A DNA stretch of 64,000 nucleotides from Alviniconcha marisindica (GCA_018857735.1 JABMCL010003792.1:817001-881000), one strand, 5' to 3'; positions 1 to 12,797 are shown, counted from the first letter of the stretch. The notes: a model not told the origin generated them from the letters alone. Numbers and translations are program-made.

Positions 1-480
1 AGGCCACACCCATACTGTTGCATCCCCCCCCCCACCCCACCCCAAGAAAACAATCCATGCCTAGACTACTGGACCCTCTCTTCTCTCTCCCTCACTCTCA
101 CTCTCTCTCTCCCTCTCTCTCTCCCCCCCTCCCCCCCAGCCTCTGTTGCTGCTTCTCTTTCCAGGCCACACCATACTGTTGCCCCCCCCCCAAGAAACAG
201 CCCAGCCTAGACTACTGGACGCCCCCCCCGCCCCCCCCCCACACACATATCCCACTCTGGGTTGGGCAGGCTGCCCCCTTCCCCTCACCTCTCTCCCTTC
301 CAAAGCCATACCTATACTATTGGGCCCATCCTCCCCCCTCCAGGGCCACACCCATATTGTTGAGCCGGCCCTCTCTCTGAAACCAGGCCTGCACAGTTCT
401 GCCCCTCCGCCACCCCCCCCCCCCACCACCACCACCACCACCAAGTGCTCTGCCATGGACAGGTTCATACACAGTTGCCA
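1..480. repeat. C-rich low-complexity region with degenerate repeat
   Basis: Long C tracts alternate with CT-rich sequence. A phrase beginning GGCCACACC and continuing through ATACTGTTG and CTAGACTACTGGAC recurs near 1, 163 and 341, so this is a degenerate tandem repeat of about 150-180 bp. Reading frames here follow the C tracts and are not coding. Confidence 0.6.
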
Positions 481-1921
481 GAGTTTTCCCAACAGTTAAA
501 CTTGTTCAAATTTGATCCATTTTAGTTAGAGATTTCATTTTTGACTCGCATGAGGAAAAAAAAACAAGAAAGGTAAAAGGAGTGGAGTTTCAGTGATGAA
601 CATTTAAATGTTGACTGTTTCTCAGAGACTTTAAAAAAAAAAAAATGAAACTTTGCATGGTGATAACTGCCATTTAGCCTCAGTTGATGACCTTGACCCA
701 GTCTGAAGGCCACAGGAGGGGAGTTTTGGAGAGAAAAAGATGAATTTTTTTTCCCTGTTTGAGTATGTCTTTGCTGAGCATTTACTCTTTTTGTTCAGCC
801 TCAGAGTTGGTCATGTTGATTGGTCTCGATAGTGTTATGGTCATTTTGTTGTTTTGTTTGTGTGTTTTTTCTTTTTTTTCTTTCTTTCTTTTCGTAATTT
901 GTGCAAATTTTTGCACCAGCTTTTTGTTGATACAGCGCAGAAGATTGTCTCCGTCTCTTTGCCATGGTTGGACTAATCATGCAAGCTGAATAGTTTTGTT
1001 GTCGCAAGATGGGAAAGGGAGGTGGAGGGAGAGCATCCTGCGTGTTTCTTCTGTTTGTCGCCATTCTCTCACGTTCATGTTAGTGGATCTGATGTAATCT
1101 TCACGCGTTGATGGGTTGTTCATGTTTAGCTGATTGGATCTTGCATTAATGTCTCTTGCGTGTTATGCTATTGGAACTAATCCCAGTTTCTGTTTGTGTT
1201 GAGGTTGTGTTAAAAACGTTTGAGGCAGTTCATGGAGAGAATGGTACGGTGAGGCTCGCGAGCTCACGGGCTTCTTCTGACTGAGAGAATATCTGAACTG
1301 GACATAATAATCTGGACGCTTTTGCTTTTCCGCGCTGTTCTCATGTTGCATGCAGTCGGCAGACCTGACGACACTTGTTCCTGGATCCACACACGGTCAT
1401 CAGCATGGGCTTTGCTTCACAATGCTGTGTACTGAGGAACATTTATCTTTAGTTGCGTTTCTTGTAGCTTAGTTCCTTGCCAAGCTTGTCGGCAGTTTTT
1501 GATCGGGGTGGTGGCATTGCTGTCTTGGAAAACAAACAAATGAGCGGTTGTGCCGTGCTGTCATTGTGTCTTTGCCTCTGCCCGCGGGTGAACTGTAGTC
1601 TTAGCTTCCCGTGTAAATGGTTGGCGACCTTTTCCTTGTGCCATCAAGTTTATGTGGGAGAGAGAGAGAGAGTGTGTGTGTGTATGTGAGTGCACTTGTG
1701 TGTGCATGTGTGTGTGATAGTTGTCTGTTTTTACGTGGTTGTGTGTGAGTGTGTGTGTGCGTGCGTGTGTGTGTGTGTGTGCGTGTGTGTGTTGGCTTCT
1801 CTCAGGTCTACTTGTATGGTGACAGCTTGAGCTTGACAGTATAGAGAGCCTGGTACATTCTCGGATGATGGAGTGCGTTTGATCTTGTCTGCTCATCTTC
1901 CCCTTTCCCTTTGGCACCCAG
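481..1921. other. Probable intron, upstream of the 1922-2092 exon
   Basis: AT-rich sequence without a convincing exon on either strand. A GA/GT simple-sequence tract occupies about 1660-1795. It ends in a pyrimidine-rich stretch (CTTCCCCTTTCCC) and a CAG acceptor at 1919-1921, so it is probably the last intron of the + strand gene ending at 2092. Confidence 0.5.
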
Positions 1922-2092
1922 GCTGCCAGCTTCCTGATGTTAAAAAGAGATCTGCTGCACTTGGGGATGGTGCCAGAATCTCCGGCTGGACTGTCTCTTT
2001 CCTACTTCTGTACCTGTAGCCCGTTTTTCATCATGCTTGGTCCAGATAGGCTTTGCTTGCGTTGCAAAGTCTACAAAGAAATAGAGTACTAA
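1922..2092 (+). CDS. Terminal coding exon of an unrecognised gene
   Basis: A strong splice acceptor (pyrimidine-rich, then CAG ending at 1921) opens a 57-codon frame in phase 0 that ends with TAA at 2090-2092. The 56 encoded residues begin AASFLMLKRDLLHLG and end CLRCKVYKEIEY. The composition is protein-like, with leucine, charged and aromatic residues. The cysteine spacing CxC followed about 15 residues later by CxxC could bind a metal. Codon use is normal, unlike the surrounding repeats. The rest of the gene would lie to the left of this window. I do not recognise the family; the Cys pattern is suggestive of a small C-terminal zinc site but proves nothing. The longer minus-strand frame over 2031-2540 is a shadow. 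Confidence 0.6.
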   Translation, partial: AASFLMLKRDLLHLGMVPESPAGLSLSYFCTCSPFFIMLGPDRLCLRCKVYKEIEY

Positions 2093-3080
2093 AAAGAACC
2101 AGAAAAATGTACCCACCAGCAGTACAAAATGATGACTGAAGGACAGAGGCAGACAACAGCTTTGACCCTGATGATGCCTTTGTCAGGTACTGTACCACGG
2201 ACACAGACGGGAAGATTGCAAAAGAGAAGAAAGAAAAGAGCAGTAGGGCAGAAGACAGACAGTTGTTCGGAGTAAGCATCTGTCGCTGGAAAGGAGAAGG
2301 GAATTGGTTGGTTGGGTCAGGTTTCAGTGATGCCATTTGAATGGTATCCCACAAGGCAACAACTGCCAGCACACAAGAATCACAGGTTACATTGTTCTTT
2401 GCTTGGTTTTGAAACTTGGAGTATAACAAAAAGTAGAAACCGTTTTCAAACCCCCCGCCCCCTCCCGCCCCCCATTTCGTCTTTGTTACCTTAAAACCCC
2501 TGGCGCTGGTACAGGCTGTGGTCTTGACATCAGTCTCCATCTAGTGACGTCAGGGCATTGGTAAGGTCTTACATCACTGTTGCGTTTAATCCAACAGTAT
2601 TAAAGCATGCCAGTATCTGTCTTGGTCCAGTGACATCAGGGCATCAGTAACGTTTTATGTCACTGTCACCTTTAACCCAACAGTAGTAAATCACACCAGT
2701 GATCCGGTAACAGTAATGTACTCAGTCCGTGCTTGACACCAAGGTATTCCAGTGTCTTGGCGCAAACCAGCAGAACCAAGACCATCCAGCGGCATTAGGG
2801 CTTTCCAGTGTCTGTTTTTACGTTAAGGCATTCCAGTGACTGTATTGATTCAACTGTAGAGAGGTGTCCCACTGTTCATCTCAGTCCAGCAAGGCCAGGG
2901 CCTTCCAATGTCTACGGCCAGCCCAGCGATTGTAAAACGTTTTAATACTCCATGTACCGTCTCAGTGCAGCAATTGTAAGGCAGTCTGATGTCTCAGTTC
3001 TCTGTCGAATGACACTAAAGGCACTGATACATGAGCTGTTGTGGCTGCATGATTGAAGACCATCCAAACCTGATCTACAG
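2093..3080. repeat. 3' flank with degenerate ~100-bp repeats
   Basis: After the stop codon, units carrying 'CCAGTGACATCAGGGCAT' and 'CCAACAGTA' recur from about 2540 onward in decayed form, and again at about 3960-4250. An ATTAAA at about 2599 could be a poly(A) signal for the upstream exon, but this is not established. Confidence 0.45.
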
Positions 3081-3625
3081 ATTGGGCGTCAGCACAACCA
3101 TACGGCTAAAATTGGGTGTCAGCAGAGCCGTGCAGCTGAAATTGTGCATCAGCACAGCCATGCAGCTGAAATTGTGCATCAGCAGAGCCGTGCAGCTGAA
3201 ATTGTGCATCAGCAGAGCCGTGCGGCTAAAATTGTGCATCAGCACAGCCGTGCGGCTAAAATTGTGCATCGGCAGAGCCGTGCGGCTGAAATTGTGCATC
3301 AACAGAGCCGTGCGGCTAACATTATGCATCAGCAGAGCCGTGCAGCTGAAATTGTGCATCAGCACAGCCATGCAGCTGTAATTGTGTGTCAGCATAGCTG
3401 TTTGGCTGAAATTGTGCATAAGCAGAACCATGCGGTTGAAATTGTGCATCAGCGAAGCCATGCGGCTCAGATTGTGTCAGCAGAGCCGTGCATCTGAAAT
3501 TGTGCGTCAGCGTAGCCATGCAGCTCAAATTGTGCGTCAGCGTAGCCATGCAGCTCAAATTGTGCGTCAGCGTAGCCATGCAGCTCAAATTGTGCGTCAG
3601 CGTAGCCATGCAGCTAAAACAGCTC
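3081..3625. repeat. 30-bp minisatellite, about 18 copies
   Basis: Tandem unit of 30 bp of the form AGCAGAGCCGTGCAGCTGAA plus ATTGTGCATC, with variants (CACAGCC, CGTAGCC) and a 2-base slip near 3475. Because 30 is a multiple of three, several frames on both strands stay open and read as decapeptide repeats. There is no start context or splice site suggesting a gene. Confidence 0.9.
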
Positions 3626-4290
3626 AGGGCATCAGTTTCAACCTGTCCCTTCCAAATACAGCATGCTATATTCCAAATAGATGAGCTGGATCTGCCAGCC
3701 AGTGATCACCTGCTGTTTGGACTGAAGTGAATGAAAGGCCGGAGGTCGCAAGGGGAGGTGACTCTCAAGTAGCAGTAAGGTTGAATACGTCAACCTTCCC
3801 CTTGCTTTGCCCCATCAGTTTCAGCTGTATCGCGTGGCAGCCAGTGCATTTGAGGGACATGTCTGACCACGCAAGGTTCAAGGGGTCCCCCTCAACCATA
3901 CAGCTGAAACAGCTCGTGTATCAGTGACATAACACGTGATGGCAACAGGCTCGCTCTCTCATGTTGGCTTGCTGCAGCCACGGTAAGGTGTTCTAGTGTC
4001 TGTCAGTGCAGTAATAGTAAGGCATTCCGATGTCTGCAACAGTCCAGCGCCGATGTCTGCAGCAGTCCAGCGTTTGTGTATAATGCCATTTCTGTCTTGT
4101 CCAGCAATTCTAGGGCGTTCTAGCGTAGCAATATTTTTCCAGCATGTGGTGTTCCATTGACTTTCCCAATCTAGCATAAAGCATTCTGATATCGCTGTCA
4201 CAATCCAGCAGTGTGAGGGCATTATGTTATCCCAATCCAGTATTGGCACGACGATAAGAACGATATATATTGGGTGTGTGCAGTTGGGTG
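3626..4290. other. Spacer between minisatellites
   Basis: No supported gene. The part at 3960-4250 carries decayed units of the repeat seen at 2540-3010 (phrases such as GGCATTCCGATGTCTGCA next to AGTCCAGCG). Confidence 0.4.
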
Positions 4291-4768
4291 TTGTAGACTT
4301 CTCTCCTCCTTCATCTGTTCTCGGGTTAGTCCTGCTGCAGAACAGGATGCAGTAGACTTCTCTCCTTCATCTGTTCTCGGGTTAGTCCTGCTGCTCGTGG
4401 AGAACAAAGCAGGATGCAGTAGACTTCTCTCCTTCCTCTGTTCTCGGGTTAGTCCTGCTGCAGAACAGGATGCAGTAGACTTCTCTCCTTCATCTGTTCT
4501 CGGGTTAGTCCTGCTGCTCGTGGAGAACAAAGCAGGATGCAGTAGACTTCTCTCCTTCATCTGTTCTCGGGTTAGTCCTGCTGCAGAACAGGATGCAGTA
4601 GACTTCTCTCCTTCATCTGTTCTCGGGTTAGTCCTGCTGCAGAACAGGATGCAGTAGACTTCTCTCCTTCATCTGTTCTCGGGTTAGTCCTGCTGCAGAA
4701 CAGGATGCAGTAGACTTCTCTCCTTCATCTGTTCTCGGGTTAGTCCTGCTGCTCGTGGAGAACAAACA
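4291..4768. repeat. 56/70-bp minisatellite
   Basis: Units containing GACTTCTCTCCTTCATCTG, TTCTCGGGTTAGTCCTGCTG and CAGAACAGGATGCAGTA. Short 56-bp units are mixed with 70-bp units that carry an extra 'CTCGTGGAGAACAAAG' segment, about eight units in all. The mix of unit lengths suggests unequal exchange. Confidence 0.88.
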
Positions 4769-6515
4769 ACAACAAAACTCACAGCAGGAAGTTAGAGATT
4801 TTATTGTTTTGACAATACGCTTGCATGAGCTTCGCTGAAGTGCGTTGGAAGTGGAAAGGCGGATCTTCATTGCAAGTTGCAGCCAGGCAAGGGCAAAAGC
4901 TTGTTTGCATGTATTTTTCTCAAGGGGTTTGGGGGGGGGGGGGGGGAGGTGGTGTTCAGTTGCATACTGGAGAAAGTATGTGGTTGCATTGGTTTTTGTG
5001 TCAGTGGTATGCTGCGTTGCTTGTAACAGGTGCGTGCTGGCGATCGTGTGTGCTGAAAGATAGAGAGCAGCAGAACAACATTCTCTTCATCTTGAACGGG
5101 CTGAACAGAAATCTTTGTAACGAGCTGAATGTGGAATCCTGTATTTAGAGGTTTAGCTGTTGTTGCCAAGGAAAAATGGAAAGCAGGTTGGTTTTTAGTG
5201 TGTGGTTTTCTTGTTTGTTTTTGTATTATTATTCGCCAGGAGTTTAATGAGTGACTAGTTTTGCATCCTTTATTTCATAGGCTTGCATTGACACTTTGTC
5301 AGTTATGAGTTGGTTGTACATGTAAGATGTATACTAAAACAATGGGTCTGAATTCAACATGTCTATTCACATTGTGGTCCCTTTCTTCCTTTTTTGTTTT
5401 GTTTTGCTCTTGTGTTTCTCTTTCAGCTAGGTGTGTTGTTATGAAATATGTAGGCCTGTAACACAAAATATGATTGGTGTATTTCCTTATTCCCCACGTT
5501 CCTGTTTCGTTCAGTTGTGTTAATGATGCACATCATTAGCGAAAGTTGTATTCACATATTCCTCAAGGCCCCATCCTGGAAGACTTGTTCCCTTTATTTT
5601 GAACCATGTATACTGTAGTTAGCCCCCTCCCCCTCCACCTCCATCCTTATTTCCGGTTTCTACTGCCATGATTATTTCCCTTTTTCTGCCCCCCCCCCCC
5701 CCCCCCCCCCCACCCCCTGTTGTTTTTTCCCCCTACCTCCATCATTATTTCTACCCTTTCTCTGTGTGTGCGTGTGTTTGTGTGTGTGTGTGGAGTTTGT
5801 GTGTGTGTGTTTTTTTTCTCTTTATTTCTTTCTCTCCCTTCTTTTTGTTGTACAATAGCACTGGTACTTTCTGTTGTTTCTCTCTCTCTCTCTCTCTCTG
5901 TGACTAAACTTCCTTCATTTCTGTTCTGTGCTCTGCTTGTACCCATGCTGCAACGTTGCTTGCTGAAAATAAAATCTAACTGGAGTATTACTACTACTTT
6001 GATGGTTGATGATGATGAATAATTATTATTCTAATTACTTGTGTCGTTCATTTCCTGCTCTGTGTAGTTGCCACACCTCGGTAGTATTGTCTTGAGATGG
6101 ATTTTTTTTTTTTCCTCGTCAATTACAGTAGCCATGTTCAGTCCGTGTGCAAAACCATCAGAACCTTTTTTTTTTTTTTTTTTTGGATGAATATGAAATG
6201 CTAGTGATACTCATGTGTTAATTCTGAAATAAACTGCAGTTATCTCTTTGGGCTATCCATGCTGTTTGAAGTGACTGGAGCTGACATGGGTTGTTGCCCA
6301 CTGAAAACGCTGTGCTGAAAGATCATTAAAAGCAGCTGGTGTAGGTTCAACCACTGCCTTTTCGGTTCTTCCAAATCATTGCACTGACTAGCTCATGCAG
6401 ACTTCATTGTCAGAATGTCCCATCTTCATGTACACAGCATGCGCTAAGATTGCTGTGTCTGCACAGTAAAGATCCTGTGTTCCGCTTTTGGTAAGAGAAT
6501 GCCTCCTGATTGGCG
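4769..6515. other. Intergenic or intronic sequence with simple repeats
   Basis: Contains a poly-G tract (about 4931-4946), a poly-C tract (5691-5711), GT/CT tracts (5760-5900) and a poly-T tract (6166-6184). AATAAA hexamers on the + strand occur near 5968 and 6226 and may or may not end a transcript. No coding exon could be supported. Confidence 0.4.
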
Positions 6516-6985
6516 GAATACAAATGCAGACACCTAAATTAGTGGTTGATGGATACAAGCACAGATACTAATGGTCAGTGGAATACAGACACCTAAATTA
6601 ATGGCTGATGGATACAAGCACAGTTACCTAATGGCCAGTGGAATACAGACACCTAAATTAATGGCTGATGGATACAAGCACAGATACCTAATGGCCAGTG
6701 GAATACAGACACCTAAATTAATGGCTGATGGATACAAGCACAGATACCTAATGGCCAGTGGAATGCAGACACCTAAATTAATGGCTGATGGATACAAGCA
6801 CAGATACCTAATGGCCAGTGGAATGCAGACACCTAAATTAATGGCTGATGGATACAAGCACAGATACCTAATGGCCAGTGGAATACAGACACCTAAATTA
6901 ATGGCTGATGGATACAAGCACAGATACCTAATGGCCAGTGGAATGCAGACACCTAAATTAATGGCTGATGGAATACAAATTCATA
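6516..6985. repeat. 60-bp minisatellite, about 7.5 copies
   Basis: Near-identical 60-bp units containing ATGGCTGATGGATACAAGCA, CAGATACCTAATGGCCAGTG and GAATACAGACACCTAAATTA. The length is divisible by three, so both strands show open frames made only of repeats. The inner copies differ at one or two bases, suggesting recent spread. Confidence 0.93.
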
Positions 6986-7786
6986 CACTAACATATTTGT
7001 AACGTTCTACTTCGCAAATCCAACACCAATTCTTTTCGGCAAAGCAGATAACTGAATTCTGCGCTTGTGCTGATGTGACTGGTTTAGTTGGTTGGTGCTT
7101 TGAGCCCAGTCAACCACATGTGACCGTAGAAGGTAGTGAAGAGCAGCAGTGAGTTCGGATTGTTTCCGTCAACTGGTGTTAAAACGTGTTTTTCAAGGGA
7201 ATGCTGTTCCATCAACTGGTGTTAGAACTAAGCAAGGTCTGCCTGCATAGTGTCCAGCACAGGCACAGCTGGTACACCAAACTGCAAACACTGGTTTATG
7301 ACATCCTTCCTTCAACCACCGCCATATTTAGTTACGCCATAGGTCCCAGAAAACTGTCAGCTAACGAGCGGTTTTTTGTTGGTGCTCAAACAGTAGTAAA
7401 TATGTTACAAACGACTCAAGATTATATCAGATGTTTGTTTTATAACTGACCATGTTGCTTACGTCAGCTTAAATAAAACCAAAATCATTTGAATCAGGAC
7501 GGAACTCTTTTTGCCCGGGGTGGATGCGCCTCTTGTTTAAGTGCGTGCTTGGGCGCTTATTTGCTTCCACAGTCTTATCAGTACCCAAACCTTCCGGAGG
7601 GCACTGACCGTGTCGGTGGACAGCTGTGTGGAGATAAAGAGTGTTCCTTCAGTGGTGTAACCAAATCTGGCAGCGTTTGGAGGAAAGTGCCGGAAAGCGA
7701 TGCTGGGAGTGTGCTAGCACACCTGCCTGGAGCTTGCCGTCTGTGGCCGTATTCTTGCATGTATGCAAGCACTTTCATGCACTGTC

Positions 7787-7919
7787 AACACACAAGGGAG
7801 TTAGTTAGCGCTTGAAACACGTCACACAAACTCAACAAAGACCTGAGTCGCTTACGGTAACTTTGTTGCTGTGTTTGTGTGAATTCTTTCAAGTGCCAAT
7901 TAACTCCCTTGTGTGTTGA
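7787..7919. repeat. Long inverted repeat (foldback)
   Basis: The left arm begins CAACACACAAGGGAGTTA at about 7787. The right arm ends TAACTCCCTTGTGTGTTG at about 7918. Complementarity continues inward through CACTTGAAA and TCACACAAAC with small gaps, leaving a loop of about 20 bases. It could be a decayed foldback element or transposon remnant; it directly precedes a CA tract. Confidence 0.75.
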
Positions 7920-7963
7920 TTCTTCACAAGTGCTCTGGGCCTCGATCTGTTTCAGATTGTGAC

Positions 7964-7966
<3 letters not shown>

Positions 7967-8024
<58 letters not shown>

Positions 8025-8028
8025 AACA

Positions 8029-8067
<39 letters not shown>

Positions 8068-8214
8068 TCACTCCCACACACACACACACTCACACACTCG
8101 TCACACACACACTCACACACACACACACACTCATACACACTTGTCACACACACACACACTCATACACACACACACACACACACATTCATACACTCACACG
8201 CACACACACACACT
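7967..8214. repeat. CA/CACT microsatellite
   Basis: About 250 bases of CA repeats with interspersed TCACAC variants. Frames across it read as Thr/His or Cys/Val strings and are not genes. Confidence 0.95.
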
Positions 8215-8344
8215 GTAACTCTCTAGCTCTCTTTCTAAGACAGTCACATAAATAGTTCTTGACACTGGATATTTATTGAAAACCTGTTGTACAACAATTG
8301 CCTGATGATGACTTCAAAAGAAAGGGCCATCTGACGGGGACTAC

Positions 8345-8955
8345 AGTGCCATGATGCTGGACCACCATGTCACAATACTGGGCCATCATTGGACCACTGT
8401 GTCACAACACTCTATCACCATGTCACAACATGGGACCACTGTGTCACAATACTGGGCCATCATGGACCACTGTGTCCCAACACTCGACCACCATGTCACA
8501 ACATGGGACCACTGTGTCACAATACTTGGCCATCATGGACCACTGTGTCCCAACACTCGACCACCATGTCACAACATGGGACCACTGTGTCACAATACTG
8601 GGCCATCATGGACCACTGTGTCCCAACACTCGACCACCATGTCACAACATGGGACCACTGTGTCACAATACTGGGCCATCATGGACCACTGTGTCCCAAC
8701 ACTCAATCACCATGTCACAACATGGGACCACCGTGTCACAGTGCTATGTTGCAACAGTGGACCACTCTGTTCCAATGGTGGACAATGTTGGACCACTGAG
8801 TCGCAACACTGGACCACCACACCACAATGCTGGAACTGCATTGTCACAACATTGGACCTCCTATGTCACAACAGTGGACCACTGTGTCCCAGTGGTGGAT
8901 CACTGTCACAACAGTGAACCACTGTGTCCCAGTGGTGGACCACTGTATCACAGTC
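8345..8955. repeat. 73-bp minisatellite
   Basis: Units of 73 bp built from CCACCATGTCACAACATGGG, ACCACTGTGTCACAATACTG and GGCCATCATGGACC. They are clean in 8420-8730 and decay to the right into shorter 'GGACCACTGTGTC' units. All three + strand frames are open here only because the unit lacks stop codons. Confidence 0.92.
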
Positions 8956-11190
8956 CTACACGGAAAGCTCAGCAGGGCCTCCTGACACACAAAGCCCAGC
9001 TGGAGGAGAAAAAGTGGTACAAAAAAACTTCATGAGACCTACATTTACATACCACAAAAATCATATACACTGCGCACGCTAAATGAGTATCAAAGAAAGT
9101 GTACACATATGGCTTGGAACAAAATCAAAAGCTTGCTTTGTTGAACCACTTTTTTTTCTTTTCTTTTTTCTTCCTCAAGGTGACACTGAAGGACCTAATG
9201 GTCTCGATTATTGGGATGTTAATTCCCAAGTACTGTAGAAGATTTGCAAATCAGTCTAACCAAAGCACTGAGATTCATCAGGAATTCCACCGAAAATGTT
9301 ATGTCAGTTAGGCAAATCATGCCTCGGCTTGCTTAGATTTAAAAAAGAAGAAAAAAAGAAAAGAGGATTGCAAAGGAACTGCTACAGATAATACTGCCAC
9401 AGCAGAAGTAATGCCTGATGTACTGGCGCAATAACATTGGAACTTCTGTTCTCCTTCAAGGCAAGTCAGATGACGTCTTTGTCATTTGTCCAATTTTAAC
9501 TGCTTCGTCCAGACGTTTTACTACAAAGCTTGTTTCTTTGTTTAAGTCACAAATTAAGGTCACAAGGTACTCACTGCGAAGCCACTTGAAACACCAGGAC
9601 TGACAGATGTACAACAGCATTTGTTTGATATATCACATTGTAGAAGACTAGGACAAGATTCAACATGCTGGCAGGCAGCATACACATCATGTGCAACCAT
9701 TGCAGAGAGAGACCTGAGATCTTGGGTCAGCTACAGTAACTTTTAGATCCTGGGTCAGCTACAATAACTGTTAACTCTCGGGTCAATCACAAAAAATGAT
9801 CTTCAGTCACTCAAGTGATCTTTTTCGTGATTGAGGTAGGCTGCTTTTTGTATGGACTACAATAACTGCAGTCTACCGCTCTGAACAACCGGCTCGGGTC
9901 CTACTGAGAACCTCGGAAGACAGCTCACATTTCAGTTTAGCATTCCAGAGATTCACGGCGGATTCCACTGCTGTTTTAGCTTTGTGCACACCCACCCCAG
10001 CCATGCACTGTTATTGCACTTTTGTTGTTGTTTTTGTTTTGTCGTTTTTTATTTATTTGTTGTTTTTTGGATCTCCAGTGAACTTGTTTTTACATTCACA
10101 AACTGAACATCTCGGGCAAGAAGTACAATGTTACATGCAAATCCTGAGATGAATCATTTTTTCGTCATGTGCAAAAATGGTGTGCATGCAAGAAAGCTCA
10201 ACAACATGGTGTGAATCCACCTGAAACCTCGAGCACTAAACGAACTTTGGGCACGTTTTACTTTGCAGTGCGAGAACTGAACATAGAGGATGACTTGCAT
10301 GTCACTCTCTTTGTCATTTTGTTTTTCACATTTTGGCATTTTCATACCTTCTATGTGAAGCAGCCATGTACAATACACAATGCTTTTTTCTTCTAATGGC
10401 CACTTTTTCATATTGCTTTTTTAAACATGCACAGGGACTTGACAGAAACGTCCAGTGGCGGGAATCATAACAGCTTGAGATCAAACTCGTTTTGCTTTTA
10501 AAAGGTGGGAGAAAAAAGAAAGAAAAAAACAACAACCCAGCAACATGCATCTGATGAAACTGGATAATGTGCATCAAAGAACCCACCCAAGTCTTAAAAA
10601 AAAAAAGGAAAAAAAAAAAGCACTGACATACAACACGTTCCTTTCGCCAGCTTGCACAGGGATGAAACACTTGATTGCACTAATGTTTTGGGTAACTTGA
10701 TCAATTCACGCGCCTCTGCTCTTTTCAACCTGGACTAGAGAGGCAAACAAACAGCAAGAACAGACAATCCGTACGATCCACTATCTACATTCGGCACCCG
10801 GGATACAGACAGCAGACTCCCTGCGTCAGTCCATGCACACTCAAAACCCTCCCGCGGCACACTTAGGATTAAATCTGATAGCCCAGTGTACACAACCCCG
10901 AAGAAGAACATAATTAAAGGCGTGAAATAAGAATTCTGGTTGATGAATGGCACGAAAATCAGATCTTTGACAAAGCCTTGTCAAAGAGGGTACAAAATAC
11001 ACAAAACTATCTTCTGGTTCTGTTGAAAAAGTTTCTCTTTTTTGTTCCCTTTCCTTTAAAAAAACCCAAACTTTTCAGCTAATATTTTTTTGTTCTGATA
11101 TTCACAAAGCTGAGGCCTGCCTTGGAACACACAGAAGGCTGAGCAATGGTGAAATTCTTTTTAAGCCTGTCGAACCTACCAGCATCACTG
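8956..11190. other. No gene seen
   Basis: AT-rich sequence with short T and A tracts. A small inverted repeat around 9783-9834 pairs TCAATCACAAAAAATGATC with its near complement. No exon with usable splice sites and protein-like content was found. Confidence 0.4.
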
Positions 11191-11194
11191 AGAA

Positions 11195-11278
11195 TATGAG
11201 AAGGTGGTATGGCCGACTGATTCAGACACTAAGGACTGACAGGTGGTGGGTTCAAATCCCAGTTCAGCAGCAGCCTAC
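11195..11278 (+). repeat. tRNA-like SINE head fragment
   Basis: Contains a box-A-like TGGCCGACTGATTCAGAC and, about 35 bases on, a box-B-like GGTTCAAATCC, the split RNA polymerase III promoter of tRNA-derived SINEs. It lacks acceptor-stem pairing, so it is not a tRNA gene. Confidence 0.45.
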
Positions 11279-11299
11279 CCTTTTTTCCTTTCCCTTGGG

Positions 11300-11818
11300 C
11301 TGGTAGGATCACAAGGATCACAGAGTTTGTACTGTACAGGATTTTTACTTCATGACAGAGTTCATACAGTACAATATTTTGACTTTATGACAGGGTTTGT
11401 ACAGTACAGGATTTTTGCTTCATTACAGAGTTTGTACAGTACAGGAGTTTGGACTTCATGACAGGGTTCATACAGTACAAGATTTTTACTTCATGACAGG
11501 GTTCATACAGTACAGGATTTTTACTTCATGACAGGTTCATACAGTACAAGATTTTTACTTCATGACAGGGTTCATACAGTACAGGATTTTTACATCATGA
11601 CAGGGTTCATACAGTACAAGAATTTTACTTCATGACAGCCTAGGGTTTGTACAGTACAGGATTTTTACTTCATGACAGTTTGTATAGTACAGGATTTTTA
11701 CTTCATGACTGAGTTTGTATAGTACAGGATTTTTACTTCATGACAGGGTTCATACAGTTCACAATTTTTCTTCATGACAGGGTTCATACAGTACAGGATT
11801 TTAACTTCATGACAATTA
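11300..11818. repeat. 35-bp minisatellite, about 14 copies
   Basis: Units of about 35 bp containing GACAGGGTTCATACAGTACA and GGATTTTTACTTCAT, with insertions and single-base variants. Followed directly by a run of about 22 G residues at 11820-11841. Confidence 0.9.
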
Positions 11819-11841
11819 TGGGGGGGGGGGGGGGGGGGGGG

Positions 11842-12797
11842 TCCATGTTGGTTTTTTATTAATCAAATTAATTGTGCAACATTTTAATTTGCACAAATGC
11901 ATACACAAACTCATTCTGGTTCCATTTCATGCACAACCTTCAACTGGACGCATACATTGCAAACTCAGTCTGGTTACATTTTTGTGTGTGAAATCATCAG
12001 CAATCTTCATGCAGGGAAAACAAAATAAAAAAATCTACGTTCACCAACTCATTCTGGATTTTTGTTAGCCTACAGGAATACTTCACACATGCATGTTCCT
12101 TCCAAATCAAACTGTGACTTCCACGTAGTTCCACAATCTCTCCAACCTAGACCTCATCTGCAATGTAATAAAACTATGTAACACATCTAACCATGCACTC
12201 CAAGTGCCTGCCCCCATCCCCAAGTCACAAATACTGAACTGCAACACACACACAAAAAAGAGCGGAACTGCCTTTGGCATACACAAGCAGATGTTTAACA
12301 AGCAAATTTAATGAGCGACGTTATTGCAGTTTTAGTTTTTCGTGCCCTGTAAGACAGGTCAGCCATTTTTAAAGCCCAGGCAATCATGTAAGTTATCTGG
12401 GCGCAGCATCGCCCTAAGTGACTGGGAGTAAACTTGCATGGCACACTTTCTTGAAAGTGCACACAAACTCTATTGTGTGCAGTATTGCTTCCTTGATGGT
12501 AGGTGCAATGCAAGCAAAGAAACCAACCTGGGGATTACAGTCAACAAACAAAATGTGCAGTGGTACAACTGCGAGAAAATCTGAAACAAAGATGTCTGCC
12601 AGCATTCAGAAACAAGATCAAAATACACATTAGATTAAAAACAATGCTGTTTTATTCGGACAATACAAAACGTCCAAATTCTCAGCATATGCTTTTTTTT
12701 TCAACATATGAACCTTTTTCAGGCTACAAAGAGACGTGTAAAACACTTACAAAAACATTGATATGAGTGAAATACTCTCACTTGACTCTCACTTGCT
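11842..12797. other. No gene seen
   Basis: AT-rich sequence. Short open frames on both strands lack repeats but also lack codon bias, splice context or recognisable motifs. Confidence 0.35.

Noticed and set aside
2031..2540. 169-codon minus frame
   Set aside because: Antisense to the 1922-2092 exon and its 3' flank; no start context, motif or splice support.
7489..7815. 108-codon + frame after a CAG acceptor-like site
   Set aside because: Partly protein-like, but it ends inside the foldback repeat and no partner exon or family was found.
9783..9834. Small hairpin
   Set aside because: Arms of about 19 bases with an A-rich core and one gap; likely chance in AT-rich DNA.
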